64,000 nucleotides of DNA from Flavobacterium circumlabens (GTDB taxonomy: Bacteria; Bacteroidota; Bacteroidia; Flavobacteriales; Flavobacteriaceae). The notes under the pieces are model-generated. The model was not told the origin of the DNA and made no database searches. It saw only the letters and a list, made by a program, of their open reading frames with translations. Below are positions 34,802 to 44,230 of the stretch, piece by piece (position 1 is the stretch's first letter; each line of letters opens with the position of its first letter). The position numbers and the translations under genes were made by a program. Location: contig NZ_SLWA01000009.1 in the NCBI RefSeq assembly GCF_004345565.1, forward strand, positions 124,001-188,000, written 5' to 3'.

Positions 34802-37078
34802 ATGAAAATATCGACCAGGCTTATCTTTTTTTTAGAAATATCATTTCTTATTGCAAGTACAATCAGTGCCCAGCAGCCCGTACATCAATATGTAGACCCG
34901 ATGATTGGATCAGAAGGAGTAGGCAGGGTTTTTATTGGTCCGTCCTGCCCGTACGGAATGGTAAAACCAAGTCCGGACTGTACCCCGAGCCCGAACAGCG
35001 GCTGGCTGCCCATGCCAAAAGAAGTAACAGGCTTAAGTCAGGTGCATGTAAGCGGAACAGGCGGAGGTCCTAAATACGGAAATATTCAGATTATGCCATT
35101 TTCCGGTGCTTTAGATAAAATGGATCAAACCGCATTTAGAACTGAAGAAAATGTAAAACTGGGGTATTATGAAACTATTTTCAAGGAGAATACGATTAAA
35201 ACCGAAATAACTACGGGCGAAAAAGTATCTTTTTACCGTATAACTTATCCACAAAACAAATCCAAAGAATTAAAAATTGATCCGGGATTTTTTCTTGGGG
35301 AAGAAAAGATTCCAGACGCCAGAGAAGCACAGCAGTTTGTAGGTTCGCAGATCGAAATTGTTTCAGATACCGAAGTTCGGGGGTACAGCCGAATTCGGGG
35401 CGGGTGGAATAACGGACGTGCTTACACCGTTTATTTCTGGGCCGTTTTTGATCAGCCGATCGCAAAATATGTAACCTTTAAAGACGGTAGATTTTATAAT
35501 AATCAAAAAGCACAGTTTGATTCCGGAAAGAAAACTGCAGCTTTACTTTCTTTCGGAAATACAGGAAAAGAAGAGCTGAATGTCAAAATCGGAGTTTCTT
35601 TTTTAAGCGAGTTAAAAGCGAAAAATAATATTGAAGTTGAAATTCCGCATTGGGATTTTAATGAAGTTTTGTCCAATTTAGAAAATAAATGGGAAGCTTT
35701 ATTAGGCCGAATCCAGGTTTCTTCAGATACATCCGAAGACTATAAAAAAATGTTCTACACCGGTTTGTACCATACCATGATTATGCCTGTTGACCGCACA
35801 GGAGAAAATCCGTTATGGACAAATGACGAACCGTATTATGATGATTTTTATACCATTTGGGATACATTTAGAACGTCAAGTCCTTTAATTACGCTCATTG
35901 ACAGTAAACGTAAAGTCGAAATTATCAATGCGATGCTCAACATTTATAAACGTGAAGGTTTTTTACCTGAAGGAAGAAGCGGCAACGACAACGGAAGAAC
36001 TCAGGGCGGTTCTAACGCTGAGGTTGTTTTGGCCGATGCTTTTGTAAAAGGTTTAAAAGGAATAGATTATGAGTTGGCTTTGCAGGCAATGCTGAAAGAT
36101 GCGACCGTTCCACCAGGAGGAAATGAAGAAAAAGAAGGAAGAGGCGGACTACTGGATTATTTAAAATTAGGATACGTTCCGTACGGCACCGACCGCGCAG
36201 GAAACCGAACAATTGATTATTCGTACAACGATTATAATATAGCCATAGTAGCTAAAGGATTAGGTAAAACGGATTTGTATAATCAGTACATAAAACAGGC
36301 AGACAGCTGGCAGAATTTATGGCGTTCAGATTACGAAAATAATGGCGCAAGAGGATTCATTATGCCGAAAGATAAAGACGGAAAATGGCTGGATGATGTT
36401 GTTTTTGGAGAATCAAAAATCCAGAAACCTACTTTTAAGTATACTCCTGTAATTACAGAGTCGCCCTGGTATGTCTGCCATTGGTGCGTATTTTTTTACG
36501 AAGGAAATTCTTGGAAATATTCCTTTAGCATTCCACACGACGTTCCGGAACTGATTGTTAAATCGGGAGGAGAAAAAGCTTTTGAGCAAAGACTCGATAC
36601 CTTCTTTACTGCAGATTTGTATAATGTTGCCAACGAGCCTTCGTTTTTAACGCCTTGTCTGTATCACTGGATTGGAAAACCCTATCTGAGCAGCAACAGA
36701 ATCAGAACAATTATCAAAAACAATTTTAATATATCAAGAGAAGGACTTCCCGGTAATGACGATTCGGGTGCAATGTCTTCGTGGCTGGCTTTTCATATGA
36801 TGGGACTGTATCCAAATGCCGGACAGCCCTACTATCTGATTAATACACCTTTGCTAAAGGAAACAACAATACAATTGGAAAACGGTAAAAAGTTTACCAT
36901 TTCCGCTAAAAAATGGAGCGATAAAAATACATACATAAAAACAGCTTTTTTAAACGGAAAATCGTATAATAAAGCATGGATTTTACATGAGGATATTACT
37001 AATGGAGGAGAATTGATTTTAGAAATGGGTTCGAAACCTTCTGCATGGGGAACCCTAATTTTACCACCCACAAAATAA
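34802..37078 (+). CDS. GH92 alpha-mannosidase
   Basis: This 758-residue exported enzyme (signal peptide to TISAQ, then QPVHQYVDPMIGSEGVGRVF) shows the canonical GH92 features. These are GPSCPYGMVKPSPD, GLSQVHVSGTGGG, PHWDFNEVLSNLENKWE, FYTIWDTFRTSSPLITL and the catalytic-base segment LPGNDDSGAMSSWLAFHMMGLYPNAGQP. A WHP-like 'SPWYVCHWCVFFYEG' segment is unusual. It should trim terminal alpha-mannose from imported or surface-bound glycans. It is followed after 4 bp by the next gene, so they are co-transcribed. Confidence 0.94.
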   Translation: MKISTRLIFFLEISFLIASTISAQQPVHQYVDPMIGSEGVGRVFIGPSCPYGMVKPSPDCTPSPNSGWLPMPKEVTGLSQVHVSGTGGGPKYGNIQIMPFSGALDKMDQTAFRTEENVKLGYYETIFKENTIKTEITTGEKVSFYRITYPQNKSKELKIDPGFFLGEEKIPDAREAQQFVGSQIEIVSDTEVRGYSRIRGGWNNGRAYTVYFWAVFDQPIAKYVTFKDGRFYNNQKAQFDSGKKTAALLSFGNTGKEELNVKIGVSFLSELKAKNNIEVEIPHWDFNEVLSNLENKWEALLGRIQVSSDTSEDYKKMFYTGLYHTMIMPVDRTGENPLWTNDEPYYDDFYTIWDTFRTSSPLITLIDSKRKVEIINAMLNIYKREGFLPEGRSGNDNGRTQGGSNAEVVLADAFVKGLKGIDYELALQAMLKDATVPPGGNEEKEGRGGLLDYLKLGYVPYGTDRAGNRTIDYSYNDYNIAIVAKGLGKTDLYNQYIKQADSWQNLWRSDYENNGARGFIMPKDKDGKWLDDVVFGESKIQKPTFKYTPVITESPWYVCHWCVFFYEGNSWKYSFSIPHDVPELIVKSGGEKAFEQRLDTFFTADLYNVANEPSFLTPCLYHWIGKPYLSSNRIRTIIKNNFNISREGLPGNDDSGAMSSWLAFHMMGLYPNAGQPYYLINTPLLKETTIQLENGKKFTISAKKWSDKNTYIKTAFLNGKSYNKAWILHEDITNGGELILEMGSKPSAWGTLILPPTK

Positions 37079-37082
37079 AAGG

Positions 37083-37664
37083 ATGAACAAGATGAAAAAT
37101 ATAATTTTAGTATTCCTGTTTTTATCATTTTATGAAACAGGAACAGCGCAAACTTACATTCCAACACTAAAAAACAGTACAGAACTGCAGTATATCTGCA
37201 AGCTTCACGGACAGACCAGAACCTTGCAGCTTACCGCTGAAATTGCAGACCATAAGCTGACTTTCAAACTGGAAACAAGGGGGGTAAAAAGCAGCATAGT
37301 GATGCTTTCCGAAGCAGTGAAAAACGGTAATGCCTTAAGTTTTAATCAGGGAGAATATGCACCTATTTTAAACTTAAAACCAACAGAAACTTTTTTTATG
37401 ATTTCGCAGTCGGCTTATGAGGATTTAGTCAAAAACAATTCTTTTGTATATAATAATACAACTTATGTGCTGGATAAAAACCAAAATAAAGACAGCGTTT
37501 CAATTGACGGAAAATTTGTAGATGCTTTACACGTAATTGCACAAATCGATGAAACTGAAATGTGGATCGTAAAAAATCCTGAGTTTCCATTAATCTGTAA
37601 AATAATTAAGAATCCGTTAGGGATAAATTTTACTTTAGTGAAAGTAATGGATACCATAAATTAA
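37083..37664 (+). CDS. Secreted protein of unknown function in the GH92 operon
   Basis: This 193-residue product has a signal peptide (MKNIILVFLFLSFYETGTAQ, from 37092 or 37083). The mature part is a single beta-rich domain with alternating strands (LQYICKLHGQTRTLQLTAEI, LTFKLETRGVKSSIVMLSE, VSIDGKFVDALHVIAQI). It starts 4 bp after the GH92 stop, so it very probably works with that enzyme, for example as a periplasmic accessory or binding protein. No family was recognised. Confidence 0.7.
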   Translation: MNKMKNIILVFLFLSFYETGTAQTYIPTLKNSTELQYICKLHGQTRTLQLTAEIADHKLTFKLETRGVKSSIVMLSEAVKNGNALSFNQGEYAPILNLKPTETFFMISQSAYEDLVKNNSFVYNNTTYVLDKNQNKDSVSIDGKFVDALHVIAQIDETEMWIVKNPEFPLICKIIKNPLGINFTLVKVMDTIN

Positions 37665-37684
37665 AAAAATAGTTAAGAGATATC

Positions 37685-37717
37685 AGGCCTGACAGGTTTT
37701 TAAAACCTGTCAGGCCT
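37685..37717. repeat. 33-bp near-perfect palindrome
   Basis: Arms aggcctgacaggtttt (37685-37700) and aaaacctgtcaggcct (37702-37717) flank a single base, 20 bp after a stop codon and 27 bp before the next ATG. It may be a dispersed palindromic repeat or an RNA hairpin between co-transcribed genes. Confidence 0.7.
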
Positions 37718-37743
37718 ATAGTATACTATCAAAATAATAAACA

Positions 37744-39579
37744 ATGTCATTCAAAAATATCTTTGGTTCATTGCTTCTTTTAATTCTGATTTCGTGTAAA
37801 ACAGAACAACATTTCAAGGAGAAAAATGTACAGATCGCTTTTATAGCCGATGTTCATTTACAGGATATTTTTGCCAAATTTGAAGGCAACAATTATCGGG
37901 GAATCAAAAATCCGGTTACGGGCGAATATGCAAATATCAGAACAATGAATTCCCAGCTGCATTCTACCAGAATTTTCAATGAAAATTATTTTGCCTTTTT
38001 AGAAGCCCTAAATGACATTGTAAAAAGAGGTATCAGACAAGTTGTACTTCCGGGTGATTTCAGTGACGACGGACAGCCCGTTCACGTACGGGGCTTGAGA
38101 AAAATACTCAACGAATATTCCCAAAAACAGGGTCTTTCTTTTTTTGTGACTACGGGTAATCATGATGTTGTAAGACCATTTTCTCAGGATGCCGTTAAAA
38201 CTGATTTTTTAGGTAAAGACGGAAAAGAGCAGATTATCAGCAGTTCTGAATACAATTTTAATACAAGTACAAGTGAACTGGAACCCATTATCACTGCTGA
38301 TATAAAAAACTGGGGTTATAAGGAAACCATTCACGAAATGAGAGATTTTGGTTTTTTTCCAAAAAAGACTGATTTGTATTGGGAAACGCCTTTTTCAAAC
38401 TACACTTACGGGCACTATAATTTTGAAGAAGCACAAAAAGAATCTGTTTTAGAACAAAGAACGTATGCCATTAAAAATACGAATCTGTTTCTTCCGGATG
38501 CGAGTTATCTGGTTGAACCAATAAAAGGAATCTGGCTTTTGGCAATTGATGCGAATGCTTATGTTCCGAACGACAAATTATCCGGAGAATCAGATAATCC
38601 GCATGATTTTTCGGGGGCGAATACGGGTTATAATAATGTTCTTATTTACAAGAGCCATTTATTAAAATGGGTTAAAAAGGTGTCCGCAGAAGCAAGGAAA
38701 AACGGAAAAATCCTGATTGCCTTTAGTCATTATCCTATGGTTGAATTTAATGATAATGCATCGCCGGAATTAAAACAGCTTTTTGGTGCCGATAAAATGC
38801 AATTGCAAAGAGTTCCTGATGAAGCAGTAGCGCAGCAATTTGCGGATGCCGGAATTCAGGTTCATTTTGGCGGACATATGCATATCAACGATACAGGAGT
38901 AAGAACTTCCGCAAAAGGGAACACTTTGTTTAATATCCAGACACCTTCGCTGGCCGCTTATCTGCCGGCTTATAAAATATTGACCATTCATTCTGATTCT
39001 GAACTTGAAGTGGAAACGGTTGTAGTTGGCAATGTGGTTGATTTTAATAGTTTGTTTCCTTTTTATGAAGAAGAATATACGCATCTTCAAAAGAGTAAAA
39101 ATGATGGTATTTGGAATAAGGAAATATTAAAGGCAAAAGAGTATAAAGAATTTACAAACTGGCATTTAAAAGAACTGGTTCGTTTACGGTTTTTGCCGGA
39201 AGATTTTCCTGTAGAATTTTTAAAATCAATTGTAAATCTTACAGGTAAGGATTTATTGGAAATAAATAAAAACGCTTCAGAAACTGATAAAGATTTGAAA
39301 TCAAATGCTCTGGCTCTTTCGGATTTTGAATCATGGACTGGTTTTGATATGATTTTCGATTTTTACCGCTTAAAAAATGCAGATGAACTGGCAATTTCAG
39401 AAATTGGAAATCAGCTATTAAAGGAATATGAGTTGGTTTGCAGGCAGTTAAAAAAATCAAATGATCCACAACTGATTTTATGGGCTGTAATATTTTTGAA
39501 AACCAGAAATGGAGAGCCTTCTGATCATTTTAAGATTGATTTGAAAAACAACAAAATTGATAATTTATCTGTTAAATAA
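37744..39579 (+). CDS. Calcineurin-like metallophosphoesterase lipoprotein
   Basis: This 611-residue lipoprotein (lipobox ILISC) has all metallophosphoesterase motifs: IADVHL (residues 32-37), LPGDFSDDGQP, TTGNHDVV, SHYP and GGHMHI. A dimetal centre is therefore expected in the periplasm or on the surface. The C-terminal 180 residues are helical and unassigned. Its place inside a mannosidase locus suggests removal of phosphate from phosphorylated glycans (for example mannose-phosphate diesters), which is inferred from context only. It precedes the hybrid regulator by 52 bp. Confidence 0.88.
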   Translation: MSFKNIFGSLLLLILISCKTEQHFKEKNVQIAFIADVHLQDIFAKFEGNNYRGIKNPVTGEYANIRTMNSQLHSTRIFNENYFAFLEALNDIVKRGIRQVVLPGDFSDDGQPVHVRGLRKILNEYSQKQGLSFFVTTGNHDVVRPFSQDAVKTDFLGKDGKEQIISSSEYNFNTSTSELEPIITADIKNWGYKETIHEMRDFGFFPKKTDLYWETPFSNYTYGHYNFEEAQKESVLEQRTYAIKNTNLFLPDASYLVEPIKGIWLLAIDANAYVPNDKLSGESDNPHDFSGANTGYNNVLIYKSHLLKWVKKVSAEARKNGKILIAFSHYPMVEFNDNASPELKQLFGADKMQLQRVPDEAVAQQFADAGIQVHFGGHMHINDTGVRTSAKGNTLFNIQTPSLAAYLPAYKILTIHSDSELEVETVVVGNVVDFNSLFPFYEEEYTHLQKSKNDGIWNKEILKAKEYKEFTNWHLKELVRLRFLPEDFPVEFLKSIVNLTGKDLLEINKNASETDKDLKSNALALSDFESWTGFDMIFDFYRLKNADELAISEIGNQLLKEYELVCRQLKKSNDPQLILWAVIFLKTRNGEPSDHFKIDLKNNKIDNLSVK

Positions 39580-39631
39580 TTTTGATATTTATTAAATCAA
39601 AAAGATTAAATTGCATTTATAATTTATTTCC

Positions 39632-41011
39632 ATGAGACAAAGATTCTTTATCCTATTCTTGTTTTTTGTCCTTTTTTATCATTCTTATTCACAGAATATA
39701 AAATTCACACATTATAATGACAATAACGGATTGTCTCATAATTCTGTGCGCCATATTGTGCAGGATAAAAAAGGGTTCATGTGGTTTGGAACATTTTCAG
39801 GATTAAATCGTTTTGACGGTTATCAATTCAAAAACTACATGGGTGCCACTCCCGGAAAGAATAAATTGTACAATGATGACATAACAGCTTTGGAACTGGA
39901 TGAAGAATCAGATCATTTATGGATTGGCACCCGAAAAGGACTGACTCTTTTCAAAATGGATACCCATGTTTTTACCACTTTTTTTCATAAAAATAATGAT
40001 CCGAATAGTCTGCCTGACGATGAGGTGAGATCCGTTTATGTAGATAAATTTAAAAGAGTCTGGGTTGGTACCAAAACCAAAGGAGTGTATTTGTTCTTTT
40101 TGAAAGAAAACCGATTCGAAAAAATTAAGCTTAAAGGTTTCGATTACGTAAAAGAAATCTTTGAAGATAAAAAAGGGAATATCTGGATTGGAAGTTATGA
40201 AAAAGCAGCCGTAGCAAAAATTACTATGGATGCAAAAGGAGCAATCGTGCGCATTAATAATTATACGCTTTCTGTTCCGTATTCAAATATAAAAAATCCA
40301 TATCTTAATTTCATTTACGAAGACGCCAAATCGGATATTTTTGTCGGCACCCGGGAAGGTTTATATAAATTGGACAAAGCCAGCGATCAGTTTGTTAATT
40401 TATATATAGAAAACAAACAGGTTAGGGGTGCTTTAGGTCCTTATTTTTTATCCGTTGCCCGCGCTTCAGATGGAAAATACTGGGTGGGAACTTTAGGCGG
40501 ATTACTCGTTTGCAATCAATTGGAAGACATTCAAAAAGGAAATTACAAATGGTATTATTCCATTTTATCAGATGACACCTCGCTGGTAGATAATTTAATT
40601 TCAGCCCTTTATTTTGATGCTTCCGGAGTCTTATGGATTGGAACAGAAGACGGATTGGATAAGTACGATCCTTATGAAAATCAGTTTACTTTAAACAAAG
40701 ATATTTCTCGTTCCATAGGGAATCAGGCCCCACGTATAAGAGGTTTTGCCAAAACGTATGACGAAAAAGTGATTGTAGCAACCTATCACAACGGGCTTTT
40801 TATTTCTAATACAAAAGGCTCAACACCATTACACAATACAGGAAAAGATATCGCCAGTATTTATTCTAATGATGGAAAGATTTTTTACTGCGGTCTTTGG
40901 GATGGTACTATTTTAGTGTACAATTACAGCACAAATTCTTCCAGAGAGATAAAGACAGGATTTGAAAAATCGCCCGTTTTGCCTTTAGAAAGATTGGAGA
41001 CGATTCGATGA
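39632..41011 (+). CDS. Hybrid two-component regulator (HTCS), N-terminal propeller part of a split gene
   Basis: The 459 residues comprise a signal peptide (LFFVLFYHSYS) and two-component-propeller repeats: GLSHNSVRHIVQDKKGFMWF, DDITALELDEESDHLWIGT and ASGVLWIGTEDGLDKYDPYENQF. The frame ends at a TGA overlapping the next ATG (ATGA at 41008-41011). The last residues, LERLETIR, diverge from what the +1 frame gives (GDDSMIVGSFGEGAVIL), so the propeller continues in the next ORF. Adding one G after TTGG near 40997 restores a single protein of about 1345 residues, the normal HTCS length. It is a frameshift, a sequencing error, or a real split. Confidence 0.85.
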   Translation: MRQRFFILFLFFVLFYHSYSQNIKFTHYNDNNGLSHNSVRHIVQDKKGFMWFGTFSGLNRFDGYQFKNYMGATPGKNKLYNDDITALELDEESDHLWIGTRKGLTLFKMDTHVFTTFFHKNNDPNSLPDDEVRSVYVDKFKRVWVGTKTKGVYLFFLKENRFEKIKLKGFDYVKEIFEDKKGNIWIGSYEKAAVAKITMDAKGAIVRINNYTLSVPYSNIKNPYLNFIYEDAKSDIFVGTREGLYKLDKASDQFVNLYIENKQVRGALGPYFLSVARASDGKYWVGTLGGLLVCNQLEDIQKGNYKWYYSILSDDTSLVDNLISALYFDASGVLWIGTEDGLDKYDPYENQFTLNKDISRSIGNQAPRIRGFAKTYDEKVIVATYHNGLFISNTKGSTPLHNTGKDIASIYSNDGKIFYCGLWDGTILVYNYSTNSSREIKTGFEKSPVLPLERLETIR

Positions 41012-43665
41012 TAGTGGGTTCTTTTGGAGAAGGCGCAGTAATTTTGAACACCAAAACGCTGCAGGTACAAACTTCGGGTAAACTTTTGCCGGACTTTCAG
41101 ATTAATGCGATTGAAAAAGACGCCAAAAAAAATGTTTGGTTTGCTACAGAAACCGGCGTTGTAAAATACAATATCGATTCAGGAAAAATAGAAACCTATT
41201 CTTCCCTTTTTATCAAAGAAAAAGGAGTGCCTCATGATGAAAATGTAAGTGATGTTTTGGTGGATACAAAAGGCAAAGTCTGGGCGTCAACGCGTTTTGG
41301 GCTGTGTTTATACAATCCGGAAAAGAACGAATTTGAACCCGTAAAGTATCTTAAAGAACTATCGGGTAAATGGATTACCGATCTCTTATCAGATGCAAAC
41401 GGAAATTTATGGCTGAATATCAATAACAATAATATTGCTTTCGTTAAATCTAATTTAAAAGATATTAGTATTTATCACGTAAACAGTGGTAACAGACTGG
41501 ACGTTTTCAGTTCAAGCGGTTTTTTTTACTTTAATAATTCTAATATCTTTCTGGGAGGAAAAAATGGTATTATTTCTTTTTCACCGCCCGCAATGAAAAG
41601 AAATAAGTGGTCGCCGTTGCCTGTTATTTCCGAATTTAAAATCCAGAACGAAGAAGTATTTCCGGAAATGGAAATCAATGGGGAAATTCCGCTCTCCAAA
41701 GATCTGAATTATGGAAAAGAGATAGAACTTACTCATAAAAACCGCAATTTTTCGATTCAGTTTTCGGCTCCTTCATTTGCAAATGAAAAGCTGAATAAGT
41801 TTCAATATATGCTGGAAGGTTTTGATAAATATTGGATTACCGCTAACAGTACTTCCAGAATAGTACAATATACCAATCTTTATCCCGGAAATTATGTATT
41901 TAAAATAAAATCCAGCAACAGTGACGGATACTGGAGTAAAACGGTTTCTTATAAAATAAAAATTCTGCCGCCCTTTTGGCTGACGCCGACCTCTTTTTTA
42001 CTGTTTTTTGCACTTTTATTGGGTGTTTTTTATTTCATTAGAAAAGAAATCAAAAACAGAATTCGTTTAAAACAGGAACTGCTGACAGAGAAAGTAAACA
42101 GAGAGCATGATGTTAAGCTAAACAATGAAAAATTACGTTTCTTCACCAATATTTCGCATGAATTAAGAACGCCGTTAACGCTTATTTTAGGTCCGGCCAA
42201 ACAGCTGCTGGATGAAAGCAATAACGCAACCGATTATGAAAAAAGCAGATACAATCTGATTTATCAAAATGCCAGCAGGCTACTGAATCTGGTAAATCAG
42301 GTTTTGGATTTTAGAAAAGCACAATCAGGGGAATTAAAACTTAAAGTGACTAAAACCGATATTCTGGCTTATTCGAAAAATATTTTTGACTCCTTTAAAG
42401 AAATGGCTTATGATAAAAAGATTAAGCTTAATTTTATTTCTGAAGATGATGAAATAAACGGCTGGCTGGATAATGACAAATATGATAAAATTCTATACAA
42501 TCTATTATCAAATGCCTTAAAGTTTACGAATAAAAATGGAAATGTCGATTTGTACATCAGGCTGAAAGCTACGGTTGAAGACATTTTAGTGATCGAAGTA
42601 ACCGACGATGGAATCGGAATTCCGTTAAAAAGTCAGGATAAAATTTTTAAGCGCTTCTATCAGGCCACAAACAGTAAAGCCAATAATACCGGATCGGGTA
42701 TTGGTTTGTCTTTGGTAAAATCTTTAGTGGCAATTCATAAAGGAATAATTTCTGTAGAAAGCACACCGGGAAAGGGAAGTACATTTAGGGTAGAAATTCC
42801 TGTTGACCGTGATTCTTACGAGCATAAAGAAGTGTTTGAATACGCGCTTAAAAATGACAATCTAAGTATGCTTATTCCGGAAAAAGCAGCTAAGAAAATC
42901 ATTCAGAATACAGATCTTAAAGAGAAAATACTGGTTATTGAAGACAACAGTGAGCTTAGAAAATATCTGGTCGACTATTTGTCCGATTATTATAAAGTTT
43001 ACGATGCAGAAAATGGTGAAGAAGGTTTGAAAATCTGCCGGCAAATTAAACCCGTCTTATGCGTTGCAGATGTCATGATGCCCGTTATGGACGGACTGGA
43101 ATTTTGCAGGGAACTTAAGAATGATGAATTCATCAGTCATATTCCGGTTGTAATGCTCACTGCACTTGCTGAAAATTTGGATAAAGTAAAAGGGTATGAT
43201 ATGGGAGCTGATAGCTACTTGGTAAAACCTTTTGAACCGTTATTGCTTAAAACGGTCATTGAAAATATGATCAGGTCAAGATTAGAACTCAAACAAAAAT
43301 TCTCCGGAGAAGTAGAAGGTAAGATTAGCATGCTTACACATTCTCCAATTGATGAAGAATTTATGGAAAAAGTGACTACTTTAATCAATAATAATTTAAG
43401 TGAAGTAGATCTTTCCACAGAATTTTTATGCGATAAACTGGGCGTGAGCTCTTCAAAATTATATCGAAAAATTAAGGAACTGACCGATTTGGCTCCAAAC
43501 GAATTTATTAGAACCATTCGTTTAAAAAAGTCAGCAGAATTACTCAAAAGTAAAAAGTATAATGTTTCTGAAGTAACCAATTTAGTTGGCTTTAATGATC
43601 CTTTATATTTCAGTCGATGTTTTAAAAAACAGTTTGGTTTCCCGCCAAGTAAGCTGATCAATTAA
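41008..43665 (+). CDS. Hybrid two-component regulator (HTCS), kinase-receiver-AraC part of a split gene
   Basis: The 885 residues hold the remaining propeller blades (about 1-190) and a Y_Y_Y domain (about 235-315, FQYMLEGFDKYWITANS). A transmembrane helix lies at about 325-347, and HisKA carries FFTNISHELRTPLT (His384). The HATPase domain has NLLSNALKFT, DDGIGIP and GSGIGLSL. The receiver carries the phosphoacceptor Asp688 in VADVMMPVMDG and the AraC helix-turn-helix lies at about 790-885 (FNDPLYFSRCFKKQFGFPPSK). As a stand-alone product it would lack a signal peptide and half of the sensor, so sensing of the inducing glycan is doubtful unless the frame is restored. It should control the GH89/SusCD/GH92 genes upstream. 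Confidence 0.9.
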   Translation: MIVGSFGEGAVILNTKTLQVQTSGKLLPDFQINAIEKDAKKNVWFATETGVVKYNIDSGKIETYSSLFIKEKGVPHDENVSDVLVDTKGKVWASTRFGLCLYNPEKNEFEPVKYLKELSGKWITDLLSDANGNLWLNINNNNIAFVKSNLKDISIYHVNSGNRLDVFSSSGFFYFNNSNIFLGGKNGIISFSPPAMKRNKWSPLPVISEFKIQNEEVFPEMEINGEIPLSKDLNYGKEIELTHKNRNFSIQFSAPSFANEKLNKFQYMLEGFDKYWITANSTSRIVQYTNLYPGNYVFKIKSSNSDGYWSKTVSYKIKILPPFWLTPTSFLLFFALLLGVFYFIRKEIKNRIRLKQELLTEKVNREHDVKLNNEKLRFFTNISHELRTPLTLILGPAKQLLDESNNATDYEKSRYNLIYQNASRLLNLVNQVLDFRKAQSGELKLKVTKTDILAYSKNIFDSFKEMAYDKKIKLNFISEDDEINGWLDNDKYDKILYNLLSNALKFTNKNGNVDLYIRLKATVEDILVIEVTDDGIGIPLKSQDKIFKRFYQATNSKANNTGSGIGLSLVKSLVAIHKGIISVESTPGKGSTFRVEIPVDRDSYEHKEVFEYALKNDNLSMLIPEKAAKKIIQNTDLKEKILVIEDNSELRKYLVDYLSDYYKVYDAENGEEGLKICRQIKPVLCVADVMMPVMDGLEFCRELKNDEFISHIPVVMLTALAENLDKVKGYDMGADSYLVKPFEPLLLKTVIENMIRSRLELKQKFSGEVEGKISMLTHSPIDEEFMEKVTTLINNNLSEVDLSTEFLCDKLGVSSSKLYRKIKELTDLAPNEFIRTIRLKKSAELLKSKKYNVSEVTNLVGFNDPLYFSRCFKKQFGFPPSKLIN

Positions 43666-43692
43666 TTTTCCTTTTCTATTATCTGAACCATT

Positions 43693-43721
43693 CTTTGTCA
43701 AAGTTTTAAACCTTGACAAAG
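43693..43721. terminator. Palindrome just after the HTCS gene
   Basis: Arms ctttgtcaa (43693-43701) and ttgacaaag (43713-43721) flank an almost self-complementary centre, 27 bp past the HTCS stop. It is a likely transcription end of the locus, though without a clear T-tract. Confidence 0.45.
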
Positions 43722-43739
43722 ATATCCTGAACATAAACA

Positions 43740-44094
43740 TAGCCCGCGGTTTCAGCCGTGGGAACGTAATATATAACCATAATCTAATTTTCTCCTGCTA
43801 TGTCCCCGTGGTTGAAACCACGGGCTATATTTGAACTTGGATTCCCCAATCTTTCATTTCAATATTCAAAACATTGCCCGCGGTTTCAACCGTGGGAACG
43901 TAATGTATATCTGTAATCTAATTTCTCCTGTTATGTCTCCCGTGGTTGAAACCACGGGCTATATTTGAACTTGGATTCCCAATCTTTCATTTTAATATTC
44001 AAAACACAGCCCGTGGTTTCAACCGTGGGAACGTAATATATAACCATAATCTAATTTTCTTCTGTTATGTCTCCCGTGGTTGAAACCTCGGGAA
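43740..44094. repeat. Tandem REP-like palindrome array, period 133-134 bp
   Basis: Three units begin with gcccg at 43742, 43876 and 44009. Each has a left arm of the form gcccgcggtttcaaccgtgg, a spacer (gaacgtaat ... ctaattttct) and a right arm cccgtggttgaaaccacggg. The arms pair with each other and are each also nearly palindromic around GTTTCAAC. The spacer between hairpins (atatttgaacttggattccc ... caaaaca) is also conserved; the third unit is truncated. It lies between the HTCS and the myo-inositol oxygenase gene. Architecture resembles REP/BIME repeats mobilised by RAYT transposases, none of which is in the window. Confidence 0.88.
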
Positions 44095-44173
44095 CACATC
44101 AAAATAATCATCTAAACAATTGCAAAAATCCTACAATAATAAAAATCATCCATGTTTTTGATGTATTAATCCA

Positions 44174-44203
44174 TTTTGAACGGTACAGGTAATTCTATTT
44201 TTG
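44174..44203 (+). promoter_or_regulatory. Bacteroidota promoter of the myo-inositol oxygenase gene
   Basis: A TTTTG (44174-44178) and an exact TAnnTTTG box, tatttttg (44196-44203), are 17 bases apart. Transcription would start near 44210, giving a leader of about 20 bases to the ATG at 44231. A longer frame from a TTG at 44201 would start inside this box and is rejected. Confidence 0.65.
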
Positions 44204-44230
44204 TCTTATAACTTTAAACTTTTCAGCATT

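Noticed and set aside
34753..35073. 106-codon ORF overlapping the start of the second GH92 gene
   Set aside because: Out of frame with a strongly supported GH92 gene; a shadow frame.
43740..44094. Possible CRISPR array, given regularly spaced repeats
   Set aside because: Spacers are conserved between units, the period is 134 bp and there are no cas genes; it is a tandem palindromic repeat.
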